64,000 nt of DNA from Agrypnia vestita (Eukaryota > Arthropoda > Insecta > Trichoptera > Phryganeidae): positions 1 through 64,000 of the forward strand of contig JADDOH010011052.1 in assembly GCA_016648135.1 (NCBI GenBank). The letters are read 5' to 3'. Both the position numbers and the translations under genes were made by a program. The notes under the pieces were generated by a model. The model saw only the letters and a program-made list of their open reading frames with translations. It was not told the origin of the DNA and made no database searches. Below, one piece after another: positions 43,056-52,680 of this stretch (positions within the stretch are counted from its first letter, which is position 1; each line of letters starts with the position of its first letter).

Positions 43056-43097
43056 ACACCCTGACGATGGAAAGGTTTTTCTGAAAAATGTTGGTGT
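43056..43097 (+). ncRNA. Hammerhead ribozyme, weakened
   Basis: ACACC (43056-43060), CTGACGA (43061-43067), GGAAA/TTTCT stem II, GAAA (43083-43086), then AATGTT where the palindromic ACATGT has lost its C, and GGTGT (43093-43097). Stem III is impaired, so activity is doubtful. Confidence 0.6.
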
Positions 43098-43439
43098 AAT
43101 TAATCAAATAAAAGAAGTAGATATATACAAATAATACAATCAACATTTTTTTTAAATGTCAATCTACAATGTTGCTGAATCAATTGAAAAAAAATTAATT
43201 CAGTTCATTTTAAATTAGCAATCCTCGGTAATTGCATTCAAAACATTTTTTTTTAATATTGCTGCCTTTGCTTTCATACCGCACAAATTGTAATATTGTT
43301 TCATAAGATTTATATATTTTTTTTATTGTTTTTGGATATTTCCGTTCAACTATTCTGAATTGAAGTATACTTTTTATAGACGATATTTTAATTTTAAATA
43401 AAGATGCACTATATGCAACACATGTCACAGTAATTATTA

Positions 43440-43565
43440 TACCATTTTCAAACTAATCTATGCGCTTGTGCTAAGGAAATAGGATTGACTTGCTCGTCTC
43501 CTGGGACAGCGCCAGACGTTTGATCACCATTTGCATCTTGCTAGACCAACAAGCACGTCAACCAG
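43440..43565 (-). repeat. SINE family S2, decayed copy
   Basis: GCTTGTGCTAAGGAAATAGG, ATTGACTTGCT and CTAGACCAACAAGC match the 59830-59955 S2 copy in order; the B box is eroded. Confidence 0.5.
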
Positions 43566-44689
43566 ATTTGATTACGTATTAATGATTCAATCAATGGGTC
43601 TATCTTGGTATTCTCCCGAGACGTGGTTCCAACTCCCAACCTCTTGATCACCACTAAGAAGCTCGTTTCGATTGAAATAATTTAAAACATTTCACAATCG
43701 CTTAACTGTTAAAATAATTTTAAAATATATTTTATATATCTAAGACACATATATCGTACACACGCTATGTAAAAAAAATCTATCTCGCCCAGTTCCGCCT
43801 GATATAAAGATCATTTAATTTTTATGTAATATTCTTTTGTTTTGTGAAAAATAAAAATGCTACACATTTCATGCATTTATTTCATTCGTTGCATATTATT
43901 TAATCTCTTTCTGAGGCTTGATCTTAATCGCAATTTATCACACAAAACACATTTGATCCCTCCTAGGATCTGAAGGGGATATTCCCTTTGTCACAGATAT
44001 TAACCAAATGATTTACAAAAGGATTAAAAATAAAATATATACTTCTTTATTGTCAGTCCAAAACCATAGAAAAAATATAACTAAAATATATGCTACCTTC
44101 CTTCCCCGAGTCTACATAGATGTCGCCCTTGGGCGAATTAATAATAAATACCATAAACAAATACACACTAGTGTTGCCCAGTGTATCTAATATCTATCGT
44201 ATCTATAGTAATCTTATCTATAGTATATCTACAGTAAATACATATCATAATTATAATTTATGCAATGCAGCACCAAGTCTAGTGCAATGCAGCACCAACA
44301 GTGCGCACTGGCGACCTGTAATTTGTACAGGAACTTCTAGGTCATCGCGACTATTTTCAGCTCATAATGTTATGGCATCATTGCTGATGACCCTGTGGTG
44401 CTTTTAAATATCCATTTAAACATTATATCCATATTTTTATTTCAGTTTCTCAATAAAAAATAATAAATATATTATATAATATATAAATATAGGTATATAT
44501 AAAAAAAATTAGCTAATATATTTAAATATTTATTTGAATGCGTTGAGTTAAAAATTTTGATTTGATTTATTTCTGCTTTTGTCGTTTTTTATAACCCTTT
44601 TTTTCAGCGTTTTTCAATTAAATATAAATAATTTTTTATTTAATTTATACAAAAATCAAATTCTACTCAATTTCTATACTGTATTGTGT
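43566..44689. other. No gene; short repeats only
   Basis: 43590-43680 has a degenerate tRNA-like stretch on the minus strand (TTAGTGGTGATCAAGAGG, GTTGGAACCAC). 44262-44299 is a direct repeat of GCAATGCAGCACCAA. The rest is AT-rich. Confidence 0.4.
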
Positions 44690-45117
44690 ATCTTATAGCT
44701 AATAGCATAAACTTTGCGGGAGTCTTCTTCTTTTAATTTTGAATAGAAAATATGCTTTACACTCTATGTGAAATGTTGACAGTTACGGAGATAAGCGACA
44801 ACAAATCGTACAATATTTTCGATTTTTTTACTGATTTTCTGTTGAACATTGAACTATCAATATCGTAACTTATAAGGTATATTTAAAATTCATTCACTTT
44901 AATACAAGTGAAATATAATAAACAAATTAAAACTCTACAAAAAATATACACATTTTTAAAAAGAATACTATAGTGATAGTGTAACGTTTTACAGAAAATA
45001 AGGCAGAAATATTGAAAAAAAAATGCAAACTTTGATGTCGCATATCTCCGTAACTTTTGAGATTTCACCCAAAGTGTAAAGAAGTTTTTGCTATAACTTC
45101 GCTACAAAACACCCTGT
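44690..45117. mobile_element. MITE with long TIRs (family M)
   Basis: Left arm: GAATAGAAAATATGCTTTAC, ACTCTATGTGAAATG, TTACGGAGATAAGCGACA. Right arm mirrors it: TTTGATGTCGCATATCTCCG, TTTCACCCAAAGTGTAAAGA, TTTTGCTATAACTTCG, ending CTACAAAACACCCTGT. The same arms occur at 57540-58010. No coding capacity. Confidence 0.65.
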
Positions 45118-45399
45118 TTGTATTCTTCTTCTTCTTTAGAATATTCTTGCGCACAAAATGTATACACACTTTTGAAAGATGCTTATAAAAATATAAAAAC
45201 ATTATTATGAATAAACAAAAAAATCAACTAACCCAGTTATTTAATAAAATATTACGCACTTCTTCAACGCAGCTTCATTGCGCGGTGTGCACGCAACTCA
45301 CCCGGGAAACCTCCGAAGAACTATTTTCTACTCCAACACAAGATTTCTAGAACACCAAATCGATTGGGTTGGGTTATGTTAGGTTAGGAGACCCCGGAC
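45118..45399. other. No gene recognised
   Basis: Includes a TTCTTCTTCTT run at 45123 and a GC-richer patch at 45265-45320. No coding signal. Confidence 0.4.
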
Positions 45400-45725
45400 C
45401 GACATCCTTTAAACTTTTATCGATTTCGGTCGCAACTCGTAAAATAAAAATGACGAAAGTTCGAATTTCGCTCCCGGTCTTTTACGCGACGTCCCGAAGA
45501 GGACGCCACTCGGTCGATCACCGCTGACCCCGCACAATGGGCGCCGCAGCCTTCGGACGCAGCCTCCGGACCGGGGCGGAATAGCAATGAAGCCTCCCCG
45601 GGGAGGACCTCGCAATTCTAGGCACATCCCGGATGGCTAGAGTCGCCAGAGTGCACCAGTGTCCGGTGGACAGCGGACAGTCGGACGGGACAGGCAGAAT
45701 CGCCTGGGACACTTTAAATCTCACG
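45400..45725 (-). pseudogene. GC-rich block, possibly a decayed LINE gag-like region
   Basis: About 320 bases of much higher GC content than the flanks. Minus-strand frames contain STGHWCTLATLAIRDVPRIA and APVRRLRPKAAAPIVRG, weakly reminiscent of the cysteine-knuckle end of R1-clade ORF1 proteins with the cysteines lost. Stops interrupt all frames. A promoter or CpG-rich unique block is the alternative; the assignment is tentative. Confidence 0.25.
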
Positions 45726-46481
45726 AAAATCGCACGTTATTACGGCATTCATATTTTGTTACGTCATCATCCCCAATATTCTCACAAAAAGATTGATTTA
45801 AAAATAATTGATTTTATTATCTGTTTGTATCTACTTATATTTATTAATTACAATTAATTCATTAACAATTCGGGTGTTTATTATAAACTTTCGCGTAAAG
45901 ATGGTATAGTATTTTATATTCCGGAAAAACCGGTCGAAATTTTAATGTAAAGCTAAAAAAGCATTTAAGATGTCTGAATAATCATGGTTTGTCTGAATTT
46001 TCAAATCATTTATTAGAAAAATTTAGGACTTGCTATTTTACACATAAATAATTTTTGTCTGAAATTGAATAATTTAGAATGATTAGAAATTAGTAAAATA
46101 TTAAAATCAATTAAATTTAACTACTAGTCCAATTATTACTATCTACTACTACAATCCAATTATAATTATCACATATGAGTTACTTTTTTTCTGCTTATAT
46201 ACATTTATGTACTACTTACTATTGAATACATTATAATGATACTCCTACTCACGAGTTGTTACTCTTGTAGAAATACCATTATAAAAAAACTGTAAAAACT
46301 GTATTATTAAAACTGTTTATACCTATATGTAATAACCAATAAAAAAAATTAAAAAATAAATAAAAAATTCCAATAATTTTTTGTAATCAAAAATTTCAGC
46401 AATAATATTTAAAAAATAATTTTTCAAATAATTTAGAAAAGCAAAAGACATCATTAATTTTTATATTTTGACATTTATAAA

Positions 46482-46523
46482 ACACCCTGACGATGGAAAG
46501 GTTTTTCCGAAACATGTAGGTGT
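46482..46523 (+). ncRNA. Hammerhead ribozyme, type I minimal, intact core
   Basis: Stem I ACACC (46482-46486) with GGTGT (46519-46523), five perfect pairs. CTGACGA 46487-46493. Stem II GGAAA (46495-46499) with TTTCC (46504-46508), loop GGTT. GAAA 46509-46512. Palindromic ACATGT forms stem III with GTA as cleavage triplet (cut after 46518). Every invariant base is present. It is the best-preserved ribozyme of the foldback family. Confidence 0.85.
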
Positions 46524-46639
46524 AATTTATAAATATAAGTAGATAGAAACAAATAATAAAATCTTTTTTTTTTAATGCCAATCTACAAAGATGCTCAACC
46601 TATTGAGAAAATAAATGATCAATTGATTAGGTACTAACA

Positions 46640-46890
46640 AAATGAGCCGAAGTTACTGATATCGTATTCAAACTAGTAATATTTTTTCTGAATTCGCGAA
46701 CCACATCACGGATCTTCTGGTTTGAGTTTTCTGGGATATACTGCCGTCTTTCAATGAACTTTCATTGCAGGATATATCCTCAGAACTGATGTCTTTTGTG
46801 TAGTTTTCTGGGATATTCTGCCATGTATATCTAACCTCTCTGGCGACCTTTCGAATCCTATTACAGTTTTCCATTCCAGGGCCCTGATAG
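46640..46890 (-). repeat. LTR-like fragment nested in the foldback arm
   Basis: On the minus strand ACTGTAATAGGATTCGAAAG, TATACATGGCAGAATATCCC and AGAAAACTACAC match 28815-28875 of the LTR-like repeat. A second CCCAGAAAACT phrase shows an internal duplication. It splits the right arm of the foldback element, so it inserted later. Confidence 0.55.
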
Positions 46891-47003
46891 ATACATAACG
46901 TATATAATTCAATTCGTTTTCAATTAGCAATTTTAGGTGAATCCATTCAAAATATTTTTTTTAGTTTTTGAATAATGCTGCTTTGCCTTTACATCCCACA
47001 TAA

Positions 47004-47844
47004 AGTGTTTTATTCAATTTATTTTAAAAGGTGTAATGTCTTTGTGATAAATATATTTTGATTGCCTTCTTATGAACTTTTTTAATACTGTTTTCAAACT
47101 GTAAGGATGTCTCTCTGTTTTGATATTTTTTTTCTATGCACATTGCGCACACAAATAAATAAATAAATTGAATACAGTTCCATACAAAGGTCGTATTTTC
47201 CTCACAATTGTGAATTGGCATCCCTGGGTGCAGCCGCCATGTCTGTGTGTATCGGAAGAAACTTGTGTATTTGTTGCTGGGAACTCCTCAATGGGAACTG
47301 GGAACAAACCGAACACTGAGAACGCAAACTTCTCGTTCGTTAGCCGAGAGCGGCTCGTAACTGTAAGGGGGCCCCCACACACGGAACTTTCTTTATCGCT
47401 GTTATTATTGTACGACGAAAAGTTAATGACAATAGCTGTGCGCGGGTGTACGTATGTGTGTGTGTTGTTATTTTACTATTTGAATTGAGTCATTTGTGAG
47501 TTTCGGAGCGGCGGTGTGGTGAATTAATATAACGCGTATTGGTAACCTATTTACGTTGTTATTCGAGTTGGGGAAAGTTTATGCTGTAATATAATATAAA
47601 GCTCGTTTCATTTCAACCTTTAGAATAATGCTTTTAATCATTTACCTATTGTTATGCCAACTTATTTTAGTACCAGCATAATTATAGATAGAATTATTTT
47701 ATTTATTTTTATTTGGTTTTCTAAAGAACTCACCTCAAGGACACTTAACACATAAACATCGTTTTACAAAAAAACTTACTGGATGACATGCAAAAAAATT
47801 ACAATTGATGAATGAAATGGAATAAAGAAGACATTCATATTTTG
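47004..47844. other. Non-repetitive GC-richer island, no assigned gene
   Basis: 47160-47570 has balanced composition, an open 106-codon frame (47168-47488) and no match elsewhere in the window. TCGTAACTGTAAGGGGG near 47355 could be a splice donor. I see no domain. It could be a host exon or regulatory DNA. Confidence 0.3.
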
Positions 47845-48035
47845 AGGGCAGACCGACCGCTCACCCAGGAATGTTATATAAGAGCAAAAGCTTCTACATT
47901 CGTCTTACTTATCCGCCGCCAGGTTGGTATTTTTTAATGCTAAAGACAACCGTGCAACCCAGCGTTGCAAAGCAGAGCTGGCCGCACGGCTGCCATCCAA
48001 AATTTTCCCCATTGTCCTGACAGTTCACTTTTATA
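47845..48035 (+). repeat. LINE-B segment
   Basis: AAGAGCAAAAGCTTCTACAT, CGCCGCCAGGTTGGTATTTT, TTAATGCTAAAGACAACCG, GCAACCCAGCGTTGCAAAG, GGCTGCCATCCAAAATTTTC. It is the inverted counterpart of 49330-49520, about 1.3 kb away, and related to 39340-39640. Confidence 0.6.
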
Positions 48036-48169
48036 TTTATGAATAATAAAAACATAGACAAATACATATTTTAATGAAATAGGCATTAAATAATTGTAAA
48101 ATGATGTATAAACACAAAATATATTGGATACAAAGGGTACACAAGGTTTGCAAACAGGCCGGGACATTA

Positions 48170-48470
48170 CTTTGAGCTAATGAGAAAAAGAGCACCCGCT
48201 TTTGGGTTAAACAGACAACACAAAAATTCTTATTGAGGGGCCATGTTGTGAATAGCCTTAAACATTGTGAGGCACAACTTATATTCAATCCTTTCTAGAC
48301 ATTTATGCCAGTTAATGTTTTTTAAGATGGTGTCTATAATGAGTTTTGCGGCAGCATTAAATACAGATTTTAATTTACTAATTTTAATTATTTCCTGTTT
48401 CGGTAGATGTGTGTAAATACCATTACAGTAGTCTAAGTGAGAAAGAACATTTGCGTTTATTAAAAAAAAC
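48170..48470 (-). pseudogene. CR1/L2-type LINE reverse transcriptase C-terminus
   Basis: The minus strand reads LSHLDYCNGIYTHLPKQEII, KISKLKSVFNAAAKLI, then WHKCLERIEYKLCLTMFKAI and HNMAPQ followed by a stop. 'S.LDYCN.......L..L...QNAAA+L.......L.W.....RI.YKLC...(F/Y)K.(I/L)......P' is the signature tail of CR1/L2 LINEs. One codon block is altered and no polymerase core is present; inactive. Confidence 0.75.
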
Positions 48471-48764
48471 GTGTTTTGGTTAGGATACTTATGCGAATAA
48501 ATTTATGGTAGAAAGCAGAACTGGTTGATTTGTTTATTAAGAGACAGACTAGAATCCAAGTAAATTCATTATAGATTGACACATTGGCTCTGGGAATTAT
48601 ATTATTATTTGAAATTGAAAGTAGAAATTTTTCCAACAGGTGAAAAAGAACTAATTTTTGTCGGATTTATTTTTAATTTATTGGACGACTTCGAAATGTT
48701 TACCTTATTTATGTATGTACTTAATAATATATTATTTAAGTAGGTATATTTTTATCGTCTGGTT
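48471..48764. other. No gene recognised
   Basis: AT-rich, possibly further decayed LINE sequence. Confidence 0.4.
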
Positions 48765-49080
48765 TGTATAGCTGATCTTAGAATCTTAAAAGAATAAAAA
48801 AGGGTAGTTTTAGCGAATTAATGAGGAAAGAATGTTAAGAAAGATATATGACGCAAGTGTTGATGGCGCCAAAAAAAGAGGGTGAACGCGGAAAACGTGG
48901 CATGACCAGGTTAACCAAATATTGGAAAAGGGTCATGTAAGGAGACTCTACAATCGTCGAGCTTACATGCAAATATGTATGAAAGTGGATGCGGCGAGAG
49001 TTGTACGTCAGGACAGAAGAGTGTGGCGCTCTGTCCTCTCTGCCTACCCCCATGGGAAAACGGCGTGATGGCTCAAAGAG
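48765..49080 (+). pseudogene. LINE-A C-terminus, longest copy
   Basis: GTAGTTTTAGCGAATTAATG and AGGAAAGAATGTTAAGAAAG ('.EERM.+++Y'), GGTGAACGCGGAAAACGTGG ('GR.RKTW'), CATGACCAGGTTAACCAAAT ('HDQVNQI'), CAATCGTCGAGCTTACATG ('NRRAYM'), GTACGTCAGGACAGAAGAGT ('VRQDRRV'), then WRSVLSAYPHGKTA and TGA. Minor frame breaks. It ends without the GTTA repeat. Confidence 0.7.
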
Positions 49081-49329
49081 TAGAATTCAAATTATTTTGA
49101 TTGATGTATAAGGCGATACATGACCTGCATCTTCAAGGGTATCGGAATATGTCAAACTATGAGGTCAGCCTCCTATGTTTGCTCCTTACATTCTGTGTTT
49201 TTCTTTGTACCTTTAAACTGTTATTATACACTTAGTGTTTTGTATATGCTTATAGATTGTGTTAATGTATTCAAATATTACTTCCTGTATTGAAATATTT
49301 TGGTGGTTTATGTATATTTTTGAAATAAT
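49081..49329. other. No gene recognised
   Basis: AT-rich DNA with a weak LINE-like phrase (GTATAAGGCGATACATGACC at 49108). Confidence 0.35.
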
Positions 49330-49520
49330 AAATAAGTGAACTATCGGGACAATGAGGGCAAAATTTTGGATGGCAGCCGTGCGGCCCAATTCTACTTTGC
49401 AGTGTTGGGTTGCACGGTTGCCTTTAGCATTAAAAAATGCCAACCTGTCGGCGAATGAGTAGGACCAATATAGGAGCTTTTGCTTATAAAACCCTCTGCC
49501 CTCATTATGAGGTCAGCCTC
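49330..49520 (-). repeat. LINE-B segment, inverted
   Basis: The minus strand encodes AFFNAKGNRATQHCKVELGR and TAAIQNFALIV. Nucleotide blocks mirror 47845-48035. The open frame suggests the segment was once coding in a LINE. Confidence 0.6.
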
Positions 49521-50289
49521 TATTTCAGCTGCGGAAAGGGTTGTAGAACCGATGAACCATACCAAAAAGTAAGGCTAGAAAACGGGCATTTGTGGTGGTA
49601 GGCCCAAAGTCGTGTGATAGGTTAACATTAAATTTAAAACAAAAACATAATGTACGTGGTCTACATAACCGATAGTATGCGTCAACGCGTACATTAACAT
49701 GTATTGGTACATAATACATTCTTACAGCGCCATGACCAAAAATCGACCTGTTGTTGGTTTGATGGGTGAGAGAAGAATAGAAGATTTAAAAAAAGAAGCT
49801 ACAAGTGTTAGAAACGATAAAAATATAACATCCGTGAAAGAACAAGAATGATCCGTTAAACTAAATTTAAAACTTCTGGGTTAACCCGTATACATCGTAC
49901 GAACATAATTGGTTTTGACTGCTCTTAACAAAAAATAGCCGTGGAAACGATCTACTACACGAATTCTCATGTTCTTGTTAATTGAATCGGATGTGAACAA
50001 ATTAAATAAAAAAGGCGAAAAATTACTTTTCTTTACATTAATTGTCCTATTTAAAAGATCACCAATCGATAAGTGTGCGTGAGAAGACATCATATATTTA
50101 TCAAGGCGATATAGTATGTATTTTAATCTCTGCCTACCCATATGCGAAAATATAAGACTTTTGGAGAATGTATGAACTAAAAAAATGTACGAAACGTTAG
50201 GTTACGTTACGTTTATTCATTTGGGCATACACATGAGAACAAAGAATATACTTTTACATTTCATTTTATAAATGTGTCTGTAATTTATA
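49521..50289. other. No assigned gene
   Basis: Minus-strand frames at 49525-49719 and 49881-50141 are open for 64 and 86 codons. The first contains SHDFGPTTTNARFLAL. I do not recognise either; decayed transposon coding DNA is possible. Confidence 0.35.
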
Positions 50290-51573
50290 TTAGGTCCTTA
50301 CATATGAAATTGGCGTTTTGCCGTACTGGCAAATTTGATCTCAAATATCTTCTCTTTGGTTAGGAATTCCAAATCCAAATTTATACAGCTATTTACTCAT
50401 GTATTTGTGTTTTGAAAATTATAATTCATTTGTTTTTTCCTCAATTGTTTTTTTCTTTGCGTCACTCAGTTTACAAAATGAAAAACTTGAAATATCGCGT
50501 TATTTACGAGTACGAGTTCCACCGTGGCACCAGTGCTGCAGAAACGGCTCGAAGGATTAATGATGTGTATGGCGACGGTGCCGCAAAAGAAAGCACAGTG
50601 CGTTTTTGGTTCCAACGTTTTCGTTCTGGAAATTTCGACCTGCAGAACAAGCCCCGTGGACGGCCGGAGACCAAAGTTGATAATGAAGAATTGAAGGCTA
50701 TTGTGGAAGCGGATCCATCGCAACCACATCCGAGTTAGCTGCAGGCTGCGGTGTTAGTGATAAAACTGTTTTAATCCACTTGAAGCAAATTGGTAAGGTG
50801 AAAAAGCTTTAAAGGTGGGTACCTCACGAATTGAGTGAAGCAAATCAACAAACGCGCGTTGACTGCTGCGTTGCATTACTCAACCGGCACAATACTGAAG
50901 GGATTTTAAATCGAATCATTACCTTTGATGAAAAGTGGATCCTGTACGATAATCGGAAGCGCTCATCGCAATGGCTGAACCCTGCCGAACCAGCCAAACC
51001 ATGCCCCCAGCGAAAATTGACTCCAAAAAAGTTACTTGTGAGCGTTTGGTGGACTAGTGCTGGTGTCGTTCACTACAGCTTTCTTAAATCTGGCCAGACG
51101 ATTACGGCAGATGTCTATTGTCAGCACTGCAAACCATGATGGAAAAGCTAGCTGCTAAACAACCGAGGCTGGTTAATCGCTCTAGGCCACTGCTGCTTCA
51201 TGATAACGCTAGACCACACACTGCACAACAGACGGCTTCCAAATTAGAGGAGCTTCAATTGGAATGTCTAAGACATCCACCGTACTCTCCGGACCTTGCC
51301 CCAACAGATTACCATTTTTTTCGAAATTTGGATAACTTCTTGCAAAGGAAAAAATTCAACTCCGATGGGGCAGTCCAAACCGCCTTCAAAGATTTTATTG
51401 ATTCCCGTCCGAATGGTTTTTTTAGTAAAGGGATCGATGACCTACCTATGAGATGGCAAAAGTGCATAGATAGCAATGGTACATACTTTGATTAAATAAA
51501 TATATTATAATAAAAAAAAATCGGCTTTATGTTCCTCCCATACTAAACGTCAATTTCATATGCAAGGACCTAA
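50290..51573 (+). mobile_element. mariner transposon, full length, inactive
   Basis: A 1284-bp element with a TA target duplication (50288-50289 and 51574-51575). The 29-bp terminal inverted repeats (50290-50318 and 51545-51573) begin TTAGGTCCTT and differ at two positions. It carries one transposase gene disrupted by two frameshifts and one stop. Size, ends and target site are diagnostic of Tc1/mariner. Well-matched TIRs suggest moderate age. It interrupts otherwise unremarkable DNA. Confidence 0.95.
50478..51495 (+). pseudogene. mariner transposase, DD34D, cecropia-like
   Basis: Starts MKNLKYRVIYEYEFHRGTSA with an N-terminal helix-turn-helix (RRINDVYG, STVRFWFQRFRSG). A GRPE linker follows, then GCGVSDKTVLIHLKQIGK, WVPHELSE, the first catalytic Asp in TFDEKW, the second in LLHDNARPH and the third in YSPDLAPTDYHFF, 34 residues on (DD34D). 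It ends RWQKCIDSNGTYFD. Breaks: a one-base loss near 50720, an in-frame TAA at about 50810 (position of a conserved Asp before RW) and a one-base loss near 51125. All three catalytic residues survive, but no functional protein can be made. Confidence 0.92.
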
Positions 51574-51669
51574 TATTATTGTTTTATTATGTCAAAGATG
51601 TTAGCTGTCTCTTAAACCAGACTGAGGTCTGTTCTAAAGGAGACAGTCACATCCATTATGTCAAAAGTG
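51574..51669. other. Short hairpin after mariner
   Basis: GCTGTCTC (51604-51611) pairs with GAGACAGT (51640-51647) around an AGACTGAGGTCT palindrome. Confidence 0.5.
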
Positions 51670-52020
51670 GAATCCGAACAATATCAATTTTATTACATTT
51701 GGATAAATTAGAAATTTCGAAATAAGAAAAAGCGTAAATAGTAAATTGAATATTTTAAATAACCAGGTCATCTTATAAATAATTTTATTTTTTATTTGAT
51801 TTCGTATTAGTAATTAATAATTTTTTCAACTAAAATATTTGTTTTTATTTTGCTATGTCTTTACTACGATTTTTTATTAATTATTTTTCTAGTATACCGT
51901 CTATGCCTTTTGTCCTTTTATCAGGATATTTCTTGTATCTCGATAAAAGGACTTTAGGCAACTAAATATATGTTAGTATTTTCAATAATTTAGTGGTGAA
52001 AACAAAGTATATTCTTATTG
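51670..52020 (+). repeat. PLE/retrozyme-related repeat, decayed ribozyme region
   Basis: AATAAGAAAAAGCG, TGAATATTTTAAATAACCAG and GTCAT match 10200-10250. At 51935-51980 CTCGATAAAAGGACTTTAGG, ACTAAATATATGTTAG stands where the ribozyme would be, followed by TTTAGTGGTGAAAACAAAG (51991-52009). The catalytic boxes are not conserved. Confidence 0.45.
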
Positions 52021-52324
52021 ATTATAAAAAAATGACAATTTTATTTAATTTTACATACAATTTATAAAAATAAAAATATGAGAACTCTGCCACCGACTCT
52101 CGGATTAACAACATCCCTACATATTATATATTATCTCAACAATCATATTATATAACAATTAATAAGTATAGATCGCTCTTGTATATAACAATTTACACAT
52201 CGTCATCAATTTTGACGTGATGAATGTTATATAAAATAAATACTAATATTATATTAAAATTTGTAATAAATCAATTTGTTTCACACACATCTAATCTTAT
52301 CCACAGGGTGTTTATGTAGAAGTA
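52021..52324. other. No gene recognised
   Basis: AT-rich DNA; ATTATATATTATC-type low complexity. Confidence 0.5.
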
Positions 52325-52680
52325 TAAGGCCGGCGCCACACTGAGCGTATCTTCCGCCGCGTCTTTGGCATCACGTCAAATCCGCAACCGAATTTAGCAG
52401 TCACATACAATATTCCGCGGTGGATTCAGTCTGCAATAAACACAGGTGCATACATATTGTGGACAATCCATCGAATGTGGCGCGTTGCATTTAAAACATG
52501 AGATGCGACGTCGTCGATTTTACGTTGACGGAGAACCGAACGGACGCCGAAGCGAGCGTTCAGGCAACGGATCGATCGATAATCCGTTCGAAAAGCGCAT
52601 GTTGTATGGAAAGAAATGTAGTGGCGCTCCGCTACGTCAAAGACGCGGCGGAAGATACGCTCAGTGTGGCGCCGGCCTAA
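52325..52680. mobile_element. GC-rich PIF/Harbinger-like MITE
   Basis: A 350-bp element (52328-52677) with about 40-bp, nearly perfect terminal inverted repeats (GGCCGGCGCCACACTGAGCG, TATCTTCCGCCGCGTC on the left, mirrored on the right) flanked by TAA on both sides, the TWA-type target duplication of PIF/Harbinger. Two overlapping open frames (52446-52688, 52498-52680) exist only because the element is GC-rich; they have no domain. It is much more GC-rich than the flanks. Confidence 0.8.

Larger units (their letters stand above)
42577..43285. mobile_element. Foldback element with two divergent hammerheads, most complete copy
   Basis: Outer ends: TGTGGGATAGAAAAGCAAAG and GCAGCAATAT on the left; ATATTGCTGCCTTTG then CTTTCATACCGCACA on the right. 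Next inward: TGCAGTCACCGAAGATTA against AGCAATCCTCGGTAATTGCA. Further in, each arm carries a hammerhead flanked by AAAGAAGTAGATAT/ATATCTACTTCTTT. The centre (42870-43000) is AT-rich. The 709-bp element has no transposase or reverse transcriptase. Ribozymes point away from the centre, so each strand's transcript has one sense and one antisense ribozyme. Confidence 0.75.
45790..47003. mobile_element. Foldback element with hammerhead, interrupted by an LTR-like insertion
   Basis: Left remnant: GATTTTATTATCTGTTTGTA and TCTACTTATATTTATTAATT (45813-45850). Right arm: the hammerhead at 46482, ATAAGTAGATAGAAACAAAT, AATCTACAAAGATGCTCAAC, then, after about 250 bases of foreign DNA, TTTTCAATTAGCAATTTTAG, GTGAATCCATTCAAAAT, AATGCTGCTTTGCCTTTACA and TCCCACA at 47003. 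The left outer TIR is missing. Same family as 42577-43285. Confidence 0.65.

Noticed and set aside
44262..44299. GCAATGCAGCACCAA direct repeat as a functional array
   Set aside because: Only two copies; most simply a local slippage duplication.
49213..49443. Minus ORF beginning MAFFNAKGNRATQ as a host gene
   Set aside because: The sequence recurs at 47.9 kb and, more distantly, 39.4 kb; it is LINE-derived.
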